Below, one piece after another: positions 11,561 through 23,918 of a stretch of 64,000 nucleotides of DNA (position 1 is the stretch's first letter; each line of letters starts with the position of its first letter). The notes below the pieces were generated by a model. That model worked only from the letters and a program-made list of their open reading frames with translations, searched no databases and was not told the origin of the DNA. Source of the DNA: Casuarina equisetifolia. Taxonomy: Eukaryota; Streptophyta; Magnoliopsida; Fagales; Casuarinaceae. The translations under genes were made by a program, and so were the position numbers. The DNA is taken from contig CM052359.1 of assembly GCA_028551475.1 (NCBI GenBank), forward strand, positions 8,991,583 to 9,055,582. Reading direction: 5' to 3'.

Positions 11561-12271
11561 GAAAAATAAAAAGGTTAACTTGGCATGCCTTATACTACTT
11601 GGGGGGAAGAGGAGCACTTGGTCGCTATTAACTTTAGCGACAAATTCTTCTTGGGCACGATTAACAAGGTAAATGCTACTGTTGTCGTGTACGATTTAGA
11701 GAAATGGGAATATAGTTTTAGTCGATCCTGTTTTTGAAATGAACCAAAAGTAGACCGTGACAGACGGGCAGAATGAAATGGTATTTGTCATGAATTCCTG
11801 ATGTCAATGCACATACCACAAATACGAAAGAAACAAAGTATTAGTCAAGAAACTCTACTTGAAACTAATATAGGGTTTGATTAATGCAAAAATATATCAC
11901 TTTCTGAAATATAACCAAGAGCATCATAAAAAATTAACAACAATTAATATGTAAAAGAAACTTTAGTACGAAGCTCATTTGTTGCAAAATACCAATAAGA
12001 GCTAATGCAGTACAGAATTACCTGGAATTGGAAAAGATACGCTCTGGACGACATGGATTAACAATATGCAATAAACAGCAAAGATTTGATTCGAGTATCA
12101 AACAAAGATATTTCAGAAAAGTTCGGTTTGCATCAATAAGAAAAGAAGTTCCATACATGAACATCATCAAAGATATTTACTCACAGAAATATTTCACATG
12201 CATTAGCAATGAAGCCTCCAGCACACTCTAATTTCCCGAAGAAGGACCCATGCCATGGTCTGTGGTTTGGT
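11561..12271. other. Intergenic region downstream of the first HAK gene
   Basis: No gene recognised. The part at 11590-11760 has more CpG and a more mixed base composition than the AT-rich flanks and might be a gene scrap, but no protein could be matched. Confidence 0.35.
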
Positions 12272-12277
12272 TTTATT
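12272..12277 (-). terminator. Poly(A) signal AATAAA of the first HAK gene
   Basis: AATAAA on the minus strand, about 107 nt beyond the TAA stop of the transporter gene, a usual distance for a plant 3' UTR. Single motif, so only suggestive. Confidence 0.45.
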
Positions 12278-12383
12278 TATTATAAACTCATATACTCTTC
12301 TGAACGACAAATGCTTCCATCACAGTTTCAGAAGCTTCTGTCACTACACCAGCTTTTTGTGTTGCACACCTTCACATTACGTT

Positions 12384-15300
12384 TTAGAGTTCATAGGTCA
12401 TGCCCACTTTCAGCATACGCTTGTGAGGAATATCAAACACTTCGTCACTCCGCCTCAAATTTCTCTTCAAGAAATTGTAAGCATAGTCGATTGTAATTCT
12501 CTTCCCAATACTGGCTCCTTTACAAGCGACCACTTCAGTCTCCCCAAAGAGGTGAACTATGCCTGCCTGCAATGCCTTATCTACTGCCTCAATCTCTCTA
12601 CCCACTACCTCTTGTGGCTTATTTTCTGTAGCTTCGTTCGTATCCCCATTTTTATTCTCCTTGTTGACTAATCCATCGTCGAGTCTTTCTCCATCTTTCT
12701 CATCGTTATCCAGGACTCTGTAAAACAAAAACTCATCTCTAATATAATTTTTGAGTCTTTCTATCAGTAGCTTCTCAAAGGGCTCTTGCTCGTTGTGAAC
12801 GTCCGTGTATCCATATCTCACAACACAGCGAAACACATTAAGCTCTTTTGGCTCGACTCGACGAAAAAGGAAACGCTCTTCCAGTGGAACCTTGCTTATG
12901 GGCAGTGATTTAATGGTGAGGAACACCAGGGTTGAGTGAAATGCCGGCACATTCTCAACATAGTGCTTGAAGATTGGTGGGATGCCCTGAACAAGCTCAG
13001 AGTAGAAGACAGCTAGCCCAGGTATTCGACAAAAGCTTGTGTCAGCCATTATTTCTTGTAGCTTCTCTGGAGAGATTTTGTGGTCAAGCTCAAAGTAGTA
13101 CCTTTTGTGGTACACATAGTTCCAAACATACATTACAGTCACTAGCACCGCTGCAAAGGCAAGGGGAAGGTATCCTCCTTGGTCAAATTTGTAGAGGGTT
13201 GAACTTAAATAGAGAACCTCCACGCTGCCAATAATGAGAACATATAAAATAACGAGAAGTATGTGGGATTTCCATATCATTATCATGACTAACACGAGGA
13301 AGCTTGACGTGAGAGTCATAACGAAAACCACCGCTATCCCTGTATGCAGTAAACTGTTCATCAGTTCCAATTTCACAATTTTATGCTTTACATGAATCTT
13401 TGAAAACACAAAGCGCTATTATATATAAAAATTCTTCAATTTCTTGAATTTTTTAGATTTATCGCCAGCCGATCCATTGAAACATAAAATCTGTGTATGC
13501 ATAACTCAGATTTAAAAGAGGGTTAAATAGGTAGAGTTACAGATTACCATAAGCATTGCCGATCTTAGTAGTTGTCCTGAAACTCAAAGTTACTGCTACA
13601 CAAGCCAGCATGAGAAGGTAATTGACCTCGGGTACATAAACTTGTCCTTTGTACTTAGCCGAGGTATGCACTACTTTCACGCGGGGGAAACACCCCAGTG
13701 AGAGGGATTGTTGAATTATAGAGAAAGTGCCTGAAATCATGGCTTGACTTGCTATGATTGACGCCAGTACGGCCACCACGAACATCGGCCAAAATAAAGA
13801 TTCTGCATCATAGATAGCCGCTTAAACAAGTACTTGATATTAAACACAAAGTGAGAGAGAAAAAGAGAGATGCCGTGAAAGATCACAAGAAGAAATGTCA
13901 CCGAAGACATGCATTGTAACCTGGTGTGGACTTGAAAAAGGTTTCTGCGACAAGATCATTGTGCTTGCGGAGGAAGGAGGCTTGTCCAGTGTACGCCATT
14001 AAAAGAGCCGGATAAGCCACACAACACATACTTATTTGGATGGACCGAACTCTGAAATGGCCAATATCAGCAAATAATGCCTCAGTCCCTGCAACAATTA
14101 ACAGGTAGAAATTATGTCATTTAACATAGAATACAGGCTATCCATGCTGTGGGAACAACAGAAAGAAAGGTCTGCTTGTATTTTACCAGGGGAAGAAATC
14201 GCCAACCTGTTATGGCGAGGACCACGCCACCAAGGGAAATCCAAGCATCTTTTTTGTTCCTCCGAAAATAGTCAACAATGTACTTGGGATTTATAGCTTT
14301 AACAACAGTTGGATCGTATTTGATGAAATTATAGAGGCCAATGCCACCGATGAATGAAAACCAAATGCAAATTATTGGAGCAAAACTATATCCTACTTTG
14401 TCTGTACCAAATCTCTGAACCATGAATAGAAGCACCAAAATAGCTATTGATATCCAAACAATCCTCTCTGCACACAACAAAAGTAAGTAGTTATCAGTAC
14501 AAGTAAGTCTTGGCCTCCAATGCCGCATTGAAGTATTTTACTCAAACTATTGATATTTTAAGGTGGCAATATAGTTATTCATAATCAACTTCCAGTGTTT
14601 TTTCGCCAATGAAGGGCAGCATCGGTCAAAACAGTAGCAACCCAAATGTGTATTCCCTTGAAACCGAGATGAAAAATGGGTACTTATTGAAAAACAAGTG
14701 TTGATGTATTGGAATCTTTGTTTTTATTTGTTAAATAAAAAGGACTTCTGGAGTTAGTGTACTGAACTCAAGACCTAGGTCCTGTGTAGCTTGTAACCAC
14801 CTACAAGGTATAGGTCAGAAAGCCCGTGAAGGAACTATAATTCTCCTTGACTTAAGAAGAACTAATGGGGCATCTTAATATGCCATTAATCTGAAAATTA
14901 AGGGCATCTTACATTTACTACATGTTACCTTGGAAGTTCTTTCACGGGCTCTCTGACCTATGGCATGTGCTCAAACCTTTTACAGGATTTCTAGAAACTA
15001 TAATTTACTAGCTTGTGTGCATTTTATCTACAAAGCCTGGAGGATAAAAGAACTACTAGGAAGCCAAAGGAGAATTAGCATGTTGAATAATATAAATCAG
15101 GATGCCCTTGATTTTCATATTAATTTGAATGAAACGATTATCGATTCTCTATTTCATTTTAATTTAGGCCTTTTTTTTTTTTTTTTGGTCTCATACTTGC
15201 TAGTGTAGAAGAACTATTATTTACTGGGTACCTTCTGTCATTGCATCTGAGGCTTCCTTGATCCCTCCTACAGCTGACAGAACTGACATCACAAGAATTA

Positions 15301-18300
15301 GAAGAAGAAAACTTGTAATTGTACTTAAGATTCAAATAGAAAGAAGATTGAAAATGACAACAATCGAGTAAAGTCCCTTGCAGGCTGCAATAAGCTCCCG
15401 GGAATTAACAGAGACGCTGTAAATTGAAGGATAGTTTTATCCAACCAACGAAATAAAAAATAAATAAAGGGGGCTCCCCACCACTGGGTCAGGGACTCGC
15501 CGGTCAGGAGTTTGAATCCCCTCTCCCATCCCCGTGTTCATGAGTTTAAAAAAAAAAAAATGAAGAAAGTAAGCAAGAGAAAGACTTGTTTGATTTCATT
15601 ACTAGCCGGGCAAGTAACATGAACTTGGAAAACAAGGTAGACCTTGTTTTCCAAGGCATGGAAGAATAAACGTGTGAAGCACGATATATACTCACTAAAT
15701 CTTCTCTGCATGTTATAAACCATGATTTTAACTTTGAATAATTGTAAAATTTTACTGTGGAAGATGGATTTGATTGTCATAGATAAAACTAAAAGGAAAA
15801 AAAAAATCAATTTTCTATTATTGTGGCATATAAGATAATCTTTGTCGCATAGAGGAAAACTAAGTTTATGGTCTTTAAAAAAGCTTCCGAGGCAATGGAA
15901 ACCGTAAAAGTTAAGAAAAAATGTCTCTGATACTTTCAGGGAGTCAGGCAATGGAAATTTCACATATGCAGTAAAAAGTACTGCAGTTTTCTACTCAACA
16001 TGAATTTTACGGATCGCATAAGTAATAGAAATGAAGAAATGAAAAGTGAGTGTAAACCTGAAATACAAGGGGTCAGAACACCATCTCCTATCACCATGGA
16101 AGTTCCAAGCATTGAGGCGAACAACAGGAATATCTTCGCAAACTTGCTCTTCTCTAGCATGGACTTGAGCCTCGATGCCCTTCGCAGACGATTGTTTGGC
16201 AACTCAAGCTGGTAATTTGACACATCACAATCCTCAGCCTGTTGATTTGGGATCAAACTCACATTGGCATACCGGCAAATGAGAGAGTATATGGCAAAAG
16301 TCCCTCCTGGAAGTCCATTTTCAATCACGTTAAGGGCTCCTTCAGGCCATAAAGCGCTGGTTATAATGCCAATGAAATTCAAAAAGTAAATAAATAGTAC
16401 TCTCAAAAAAGCTGTTGCAACAGTTTGCTGACGTGTAAATAATGTTTATGTAATTTTCTTTTTGGATCAATTAGTTATAGATATATGAATAAAAGCTCGA
16501 AGAAAGAACAGTCGGTTGCCTCCTAAGAAAGCAAGGAGATAAAAAAATCAACACACATAAACCAGCAAAACACACGGAGAAAAGCAAATACCGAACAGTG
16601 GATAGGAGTCATAGAATAGAATAACTACCCAACAAGTGACACTTAAAAAAGGAAACCCAAAAATCGTGACAATTAGCAAACGCTTACTTTTTAAGAAAAT
16701 ATATTTTCATAAAAATTACCTTTTGAGGAACGTAACGTTGAAATTTTTTCATCTCTTTCTATTAATATAAAATTTTACAATACAACTAGAGACCAACTGG
16801 AAATTAAATGAAACTTGCGGAAAATGCCAATTTTTTTTTCATCAACAACTTAAAAGAATTTCACCCTCATAAATCAAAAGTCGAGGACAAAGGACCATAA
16901 CGAGCAACGAGGCCTTTTCGTTTTCCTCTTTTAAGACGGACAAATCATCGGAGAAGGAAATTATTAGAGAAATGATCAGGGAAAAGAAGGAAGAAAATCA
17001 AAATCACTTCAAATATGGTTAGAAACAAGGGATTTACTTCACTGAACATCTCTTGAAGGTGAAAAACTCCAAACTTATATCCTTTTACTTGTTTATAGTT
17101 TTCAATAAATAGGCTTAAGGTCAAATTCAAAAATTAACTCACAAATTGGAAGAAATAAATTTGTATTCAAATATTATCCAATGGTATCTTCTTTTTGGTT
17201 GGAACTTACATCCTCAATATTTTCTAGTTTCAACAATTTAGAGTAAGAATTGACAAAATCGATCATATGTAGAGAAAGAAATGTGGCCATCGTAGGACCA
17301 TTATCTCCTGGAAATCTTGAAAATTTACAGAATCCAAGGCCCCACCAACTATTGGAATTTTATGCGAAGTTCAGGCGCTAAGCCACTAGCAAAAGCAATT
17401 TTTGCCACTTTCTTCCATTGATACACCTTAGTCCACAGACAGTTGAAGTAGATTAGCGGAAAAATTTGATTGTCTATACGAATCACAGAAAACAGCAAAT
17501 ATATATATATAAAAAAAAAAACTTTTAAGCGTTACTTTTAATGGGATTTCCTCATTCATAATTAACGATGTTAATAAGATTTGAGACAAGAACGAAGGGA
17601 AACAGTTATGCATCTAAGCTAAGAACCTAAGGAATGAGAAAAACTACTCTCCATGAAAAATTTCAGGTTAACACAAGTGGGAGGAAACCCAGAAAGCAAG
17701 TTTGTCTGTTGGTGAATTTTATAGGTCACACATAGGCATTGGATTTAGATTTTTCACTATAATGATTTATATCCTTTGTGAATGTCTTTATTTAAGATCC
17801 AACCACGGCCGTCCTAGGAAATAGAACAATTTTCGTAATATAGATGCATACGTACCCTCGCCATTATCGTTGGCCTGTAAGACAATCAACACGTACTTGA
17901 TCAGAGGAATTAAGGTGAGGGTATAGAAGATCAAAGAAAGTACACCCACGACGTCGTCGTTGTGCTTGATTCCATCGGTGAAGGTGCTGGCATAGACATA
18001 AAGTGGTGAGGTACCAATGTCCCCATACACCACTCCAATGCTTTGAAATGCTAGGTGCAAGATCACTGACCATTCCACAGCCTAAACAAGAAAAAACCAT
18101 TAAAAAAAAAAACCGAGAAGAAGAAGGAGAAAAAGAAGTGAGCCAAAAACTAGATTCAAATGTCAATATTGCGATCAATTAAAAATATCTGTTATGAAGT
18201 CCTTGCCATAAAAGAAACATTGCTAATTGTATCAAACGGTTTGGGATAGACAGTAAGAACAATATCATCTTGGGAAATCTAAGAACTATATCGTCATGTG

Positions 18301-18511
18301 GGATGGAATTTGTAGGGAAGCATTGCTGGTGGCAGACCTTGGGGTCGTGGGCATGATCAGGGCCAGGAAATTTGCTTGATTCCAGGTCCAAAGAGTCATA
18401 TCTTGGCAACTTTTTAGTTGGAAATATCTTCTCTCTGAACTCTTGACGATCTTCTTCCTTTTCTTCAGTTATGGCTTCTGCTACATCATCAGACATGTCT
18501 ATATGAGTCAC
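12384..18511 (-). CDS. KUP/HAK/KT potassium transporter, copy 1 (HAK5-like)
   Basis: Plasma-membrane potassium importer family (TC 2.A.72); studied cluster I members work as high-affinity, proton-coupled K+ uptake carriers, so that role is inferred. Coding exons: 18338-18511, 17856-18081, 16058-16306, 15232-15282, 14207-14467, 13921-14088, 13548-13802, 12384-13339. All introns are GT-AG and the joined frame is open for 779 residues; starting at the second Met (18496) would give 774. Residues 1-58 are a charged cytosolic N-tail; GDIGTSPLY lies at 78-86, then GGTFA(I)[28 protein letters not shown] and [11 protein letters not shown]; the last 318 residues end the membrane domain and form the cytosolic C-domain ending in [10 protein letters not shown]. 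Differences from its siblings: ESLFWP where the others have GPLYWP, HFRVRS for HFTVRS, and SDAMTE for TSAMTE. Large introns (1549, 775 and 764 nt) carry repeats. Family certain, clade likely. Confidence 0.92.
14810..14961. mobile_element. MITE-like hairpin in intron 4 of copy 1
   Basis: Arms of 27 bp at 14810-14836 and 14935-14961 are inverted copies of each other with 25 of 27 bases matching (left arm starts ATAGGTCAGAAAGCCCGTG). The 98-bp loop is AT-rich and non-coding. Size and terminal inverted repeats fit a small non-autonomous DNA transposon. No clear target-site duplication was seen, so a simple hairpin of other origin is possible. Confidence 0.55.
15465..15560 (+). mobile_element. SINE-like element with A-tail in intron 3 of copy 1
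   Basis: A G/C-rich block of about 70 bp in an AT-rich intron holds a B-box-like motif (GAGTTTGAATCCCC, 15508-15521) and ends in a run of 13 A (15548-15560). The sequence GGTCAGGGACTCGCCGGTCAG before it resembles heads of plant tRNA-derived SINEs. The 5' end and target-site duplication are not clear. Confidence 0.5.
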
Positions 18512-18561
18512 AGAAATTACAGATAGGAAAAGGTTGGAGATAGAGTATAAAAGAGAGGGAG

Positions 18562-18568
18562 TTTATAT
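18562..18568 (-). promoter_or_regulatory. TATA box of copy 1
   Basis: ATATAAA on the minus strand, about 50 nt upstream of the first ATG (18511). The same AAAC-flanked box stands about 60 nt upstream of the ATG of copy 2, which supports it as the core promoter and implies a very short 5' UTR. Confidence 0.55.
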
Positions 18569-19756
18569 GCCAGCAGAGAGTGAGTTTACAAACGCTGAGG
18601 ATATTATATAGGTAAATGAAGTTCCCTGAACCTGTGGAGCAGAAATTCCGTGGGGTTGAAAGTTAAAGATTCGATAGATTTTTTGTGTAAATACATTGAA
18701 TCGCTTGAGAGTTTCTGAAACAAGTATAATGGTATTTGAGCATATGATCACTAGGTATAAGAGTGCACCTTATTTATTTTTAATTTAAAGCCCAAATCTT
18801 ATACACGTTGGATTACAGTTGTTGAAGGAAAGTTTGATTGGATCCACTCCAAATGAATACCTAAAGATCTTGAACTTATTCGCTGATATCTTCTATTTGT
18901 AATATCTATTTCTACTTTACCCAGGAATAGAATTCAGCTTGGCCTTAACTAATCTTGAAGATGTTCCAGATCACCATAATCTCAAATAAGTTATGTTATC
19001 TTCTTGATATATGCTCAACACCCGAGGTCGGCAATTTGGAGGTTTGTAAAATTACGTTGAAAGCAATATAATACTTTTTCCCAAAACACGTAGGATATTG
19101 ATATTGTTTTATTGCTGGCTTTTCGTCCTGTTGCATTCGTCTTATTTATATGTTAGTCGTCTAGATAATTGGTTTTGGGTGGTTTCGCGTGACATGCCTT
19201 GGCTACATCTGACTAGATGTTTTGACCAAGTTGAATTGTTGAACGATGTCACATGCAGGGTTAGAAATAGTCACGTCTCGCATGTGTGCTTTTTTGGAAT
19301 CACATGGAGTCTCTTTTCCCTTTGGACTATGGCTCCAATCAAGCCAACTTGGAAGATTTTGTAATCACATGAAATCTCGAAAGTCTCTTGATTTAATTTA
19401 TTTTTTTATTAAAGAAGCATTATTTCTAGTATTATGCATTCATTGCTGAGAGTATTTTCATCCTGAAAGCACAACCTTATGGATAATCATGAGCTATTAG
19501 ACCTTGTTATACAATTCTTTGTACGCCCATTCCCTTGATATAGTCGGACGCCATTTAACCAGGAATTATCAAGTCTGGAAAAATTTTCCTTCTTATTGTC
19601 ACTATTTTTTAGCTATATATTATCATGTAGTCTGATTAAATAAGCTACACCATTCTGTATGTACGATTTCTCTTTTTGCACGAAAAATGCTTAGCACTAA
19701 CGGAAGAGGCTTAATTCTTGTTACTCTGGATGAATATTTCCATGAAAAGTCGATGC
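18569..19756. other. Upstream region of copy 1; no gene seen
   Basis: Should include the promoter of the transporter gene. No further coding exon or known repeat was recognised; the small ORFs have no family resemblance. Confidence 0.4.
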
Positions 19757-19761
19757 TTGAG

Positions 19762-20238
19762 TGACGCAGCCCATTTTGGTCCAACTAAATTAATCCAGCA
19801 CAAGCTTAACAATCATCCCCAATTGGTCCAATTGAAATATGGAATTCAAGCCAAGTTTATAAGCTCATTAATGATCCTCATGAGAGAATTGAATGTAGCA
19901 TCTTTGACTAGAATCAATTTCCAAGACATTTATCACTTATCTAACTAAAAGCAATTAATAATTTTGACTATCTTGAAACCCCTACCATCATTTACTATAT
20001 AATTACTCATCTTTGACTATAGTAGGAACTTATGCCATTATTTATTATATAATTACTCTTCTTTGACTAGCCCTTTGGTTTATTCTAGGAGTGTTGAACC
20101 TTCCCACCTTGTATCTATTTATAATTAATTTCAATAGAGTAGTGGGCATTTGTCCTTGAATTCTAAGGTCATTAGTATTTTTTATCCTTAGTTTTCAAAA
20201 ATAATTTTATCTATTACTTTCCTCCTTGTTTGGCATTA
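19762..20238 (+). repeat. gypsy 5' LTR
   Basis: 477 bp, sharing long blocks with 22961-23913, for example the region with ATTGAAATATG followed by ATTAATGATCCT. It ends CATTA, an altered form of the usual CA. Confidence 0.75.
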
Positions 20239-20269
20239 AGTTTGGTATTGAAGCTTTAGTTCAATGGTT

Positions 20270-22100
20270 GGTCATCATCATTGTGCTTGTCATACTGACA
20301 TCCTGGAGGTAAATGAAATAGATAAGCATGAGATTGAAATAGACAAGATGAGAATACAAATTCAAGAGCTCTAAGAAGAACTAAGCCATTATTGTACAAG
20401 AGAACACTACGGTTCCTATTCTTGACTTGAAAGGAGCTATCATTCTAGAACTAGAGAGGACGAGATTTCATTCTACCAATTTGCCCATGAAGAATTTGAG
20501 GATAGTACTCTACCCCATTCTCATCATCTTCGATGATATTATTAATGATCTCCTAACATTATAGTTGATTTTCCAATATTTGAAAGGAGAACGCAACTAG
20601 AAGAATTCTTAGACTAACTCCATACCATTGAACAAGCATTTTTCATCAAAGATTACTTTGAAGATCAAAAGGTAAAGTTGATTGCCTTGAAGCTAAGAAA
20701 ACATGCATCTTTGTGGTAGAAAAATTTGTAGAGATAGGATTTACAAATAAAAAAGGGAAACAAAACTTAAGAAAAAAATGAAGAAAGAGCTATAAAGAAC
20801 ATTTCTCCCCAACAACTATAGAATGGAAGTCTTCCTTAAATTTCAAAGTCTAAAACAGTTGGGCTTACTTGTTAAAGATTATACTAAGGAATTTTAGTAC
20901 CTCATGTTGAAGTGTGATGTGGTAGAGCCTAAAGAACAATGATTACTTAATATTTGGATGGTTTATGAATTGAAATTAGGAAAACAGTTCATAGCAATAG
21001 TATTACTTTAATGATGTATGAAGGCTTGTGCTAATAATAGAGCAACCAAAGGAGCTTTGTGGTAGTAAATACAAGCCTAAATTTAAAGAAGATTTTGCAA
21101 AACAAGAAGATTCAGTAGCTATGAAGTACACATCACTAGCAAAACCTGTTGAACCAACAAGCTTGTTTAGAGGTGAGAATTCCAACCATGCTAATCCTCC
21201 TAATGCAAGTTCCCCTAGATGTTTTAAATGTGAAGATTGTTGACATATAGCCTTGAAAAGTCCTAATTGAAAAATCATTTCTCTTGTTAAGAATATTTAT
21301 TTGAAAAATCTAGTGAAGCCAACATCGAAGTGAAGGAAAAGTTGATATATGAAAATAAAAGGTTAAGAAGTTTGAACTTGAATCAAACTAAAAAAGATAA
21401 TTAGCATTGAGAGAATATCTTCAACACTTGTTATACCCTTTCATGGAAAGGAATACATTGTTATCATAGATGGAGGAAGCTACTTTAAGTTGTAACGACA
21501 AAAATAGTAGAAAAGTTGCAATTAAAGATGGAAAATCATTTGAGACCATATAAGTTACATTATTCTCACTGTGGAAATGAGGCAAAAGTAGATAAATTTT
21601 TCCTAATTTCCGAAAGTGTTTGGTATGATGTGTTGCCAATGGATATGCATGTTATTTGCTTTTAGAAAGACCTCAATAGTATGATTGAAGAGCCATTCAT
21701 GATGGATATAAAGAAATATATTTATTTCACACAATTAGAAATCATATTATATTAGATCCTAAAAAATGAGGCTATTCTTCCTAATCATCATACAAGTAGT
21801 GCAAACTTGCACCTTCAAGAACTCAAATAAAGCAAACACTTTGAAAAGGCAAAGAGGTTTATGCCCTTGTATCCATGAGGTTTATGGCCTTGCAATTCTA
21901 AACCTCAACTTGAGTCACCTTTCACAAAGCAATCATTCATCAAGAAATTTGAAAATGTTTATGAAATTCCTCCTTAACTTTAATCAACAAGACACATTCC
22001 ATACTACATTAATTTGGTTCCAAGAGATATCCTTTTGAATAAGGTTACCCATCAAATGAATCTTGAACAAAAAAAGATGGAGTCTTTAACATTTTCGACA
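20270..22100 (+). pseudogene. gypsy gag-protease remnant with RT start
   Basis: Gag core at about 20560-20960 (VDFPIFE, TIEQAFFIKDYFEDQKVKLI, later PNNYRMEVFLKFQSLKQ). The zinc knuckle at about 21213-21275 reads RCFKCEDC, a stop, then HIALKS: the last Cys is lost. Protease lies near 21460-21770 (IIDGGSY, later a LLLERPQ-like end, HDGYKEIY). At 21930-22080 the entry of reverse transcriptase is visible (YINLVPRDILLNK, cf. the IDL(V/I)PG motif). Many stops. Everything downstream of that point is gone and is replaced by AT-rich DNA. Confidence 0.8.
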
Positions 22101-22510
22101 TTGTAAATTTATGTTCTTACCACCTTAAGGCCAATGTGGATTTGAGAACAAGTCCTTTTTTATATGGATCTAGTGGTAGGATTGAGTGAGCTTTGCTTGG
22201 GGTTAAGGAAGGTAGTCATTTTTTGGGTTTTGGAGGCTTTTTTTTTTTTATTGTGAGAAGGATTGTGTTTGGGTAGGAAGAAAAGAAAGGACAAAAATGA
22301 AATATGATCAAGATAGACTTTGAGATGTAGAGGCAACATCATTAGTCAAGGAAGTGCTCCACCACTAATTTTGGCAAAAATTGGGTAAAGGAATCACAAG
22401 TTGAAAGAATAACTTAGGTTTTCTATTTCTCTAAAGAAACAAGTATGCTTAAAATTGAAATGATGCCCCACTTTAATAGGGAACTAAACCTAACCTTAAG
22501 GGTTTAGAAA

Positions 22511-22655
22511 AATTAGGGATTTGACAATTGATAAAATACTTAATGAATTAGGGATCTTAACAATTAATGAAATCTTAGACAAATTAGGGATTTAGAAAAT
22601 TAAAGAAATTCCAAATAAATTAGGGATCTAGACAATTAATGAAAACTAGATAAAA
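22511..22655. repeat. Minisatellite, 35-36 bp x 4
   Basis: Four tandem units each opening with AATTAGGGAT start at 22511, 22546, 22582 and 22618. They lie in the non-coding part of the gypsy element just before its 3' LTR. Confidence 0.7.
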
Positions 22656-22960
22656 AGAAATAATCTCTTTAGAAATAAAGAAATCCTAGGAAATTAAGGA
22701 CTCAATGACCATTTAAGAAAACCCCCAACATTAATTATGAAACCTAAAGATAAATCATGTACCAACATTAATTACAAAATCCTAAGATGAATTAGAGATT
22801 CTAGAGGATTCTTGAGATATTTTTTAACTTTGCTTTTCTTAAACCCATCGAATCATGTTGTAACCCAAACCTATACTTGTTGACATGCTCAATATATAGG
22901 TTGGACCAATAGCTTGTGTTGATGTAGTTGTTCTTGCATCACTCTCAAACTAGGAGAGCA

Positions 22961-23913
22961 TGATGCATTTCATTTTGGACCAATCCAAATTAATCTAGCA
23001 CAAGCCTATAAATCATCCCTAATTGGTCTAATTGAAATATGTTATCTAGGTTAAGTTCATACATTCATTAATGATCCTTATAGGAGAGTTAAATCTAGCT
23101 TGTTTGACTACAATCAATTTCCAAGACACCCATCCTTTGGCTAACTAAAAGTAGTTCATATGTCATACTAACTTGAAAACCTATGCCATGATTTATTATG
23201 TAATTACTCATTTTTTACCATCTTTGAAACCCATGTTGTTATGTATTATGTAATTAATCTTCTTTACAACTTCTTGAGAATAGGAATATTTCTCTAAAAA
23301 TGCTTTCTTGTAACTAAGATAGATTATGAGATTAAGTTTTATAATAGTTAAGTATTGGCATACTTTCAAAGTTTAGTATCTCTTTGGCTTGTTCCAAAAT
23401 AGTGAATATTCTTATTTTGTATTTGTTTAGAATTGCTTCCAATAAAATGGTGAGTACTTGTTCTTAAAGTTAGAATACCCAAAGGCCAAATCTAAAAGCT
23501 AGGTCAAGGTTGATTTCAACTTCACCTTTGGAATCTCATTTTTCAATGTGGGACTCTTGTATTCCATACATGCCCCTATATATCGAGCATTATTAGGCTC
23601 AAGGTTGTACAAAGTGGAATAAATTTAACCTAGGCTTCAAAACCAAGTTAGAAGACCTAAAGACCTAAAGACCTAGCTCAAAAGTTAGCTCAAAGATTAG
23701 AAGGTTATCTTTTAATTCAAATTTCATTTTAGGAATCTTATTTTTTTTATGTGAGATTTTCTTACTGCACACATTTGAACTCAAAGGTGTGTTTTCAGTA
23801 ATCTTAGTTTTCAAAAACTGTTTGCCATTGAATTCTAAAGTGTTAATCGTTTTGTATCTTTAATTTTCAAAGATACTTTTATCTATTACTTTTCTTCTCT
23901 ATATCTAGTATCA
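22961..23913 (+). repeat. gypsy 3' LTR carrying extra sequence
   Basis: It starts directly after a purine-rich tract (AGGAGAGCA, 22952-22960) and ends TATCA. It is 953 bp, twice the 5' LTR; extra sequence of about 300 bp or more around 23480-23800 has no counterpart on the left and includes a small tandem GACCTAAA repeat near 23656. Both flanking parts align with the 5' LTR. Confidence 0.7.
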
Positions 23914-23918
23914 TTGAA

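Larger units (their letters stand above)
19757..23918 (+). mobile_element. Ty3/gypsy retrotransposon with both LTRs, internally deleted
   Basis: Two related LTRs start TGACGCA (19762) and TGATGCA (22961). The element is bounded by TTGAG (19757-19761) and TTGAA (23914-23918), a 5-bp target-site duplication with one mismatch. A degraded primer-binding site (TGGTATTGAAGC, 20242-20253; initiator tRNA-Met sites read TGGTATCAGAGC) follows the left LTR. The interior has gag, protease and the very start of reverse transcriptase, but no RT core, RNase H or integrase. Confidence 0.85.

Noticed and set aside
12255..12671. Long plus-strand frames over the last exon of copy 1 (and similar ones at 57251-57762 and 51341-51532)
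   Set aside because: They are antisense shadows of the conserved last exon of the transporter genes and show no family motif of their own.
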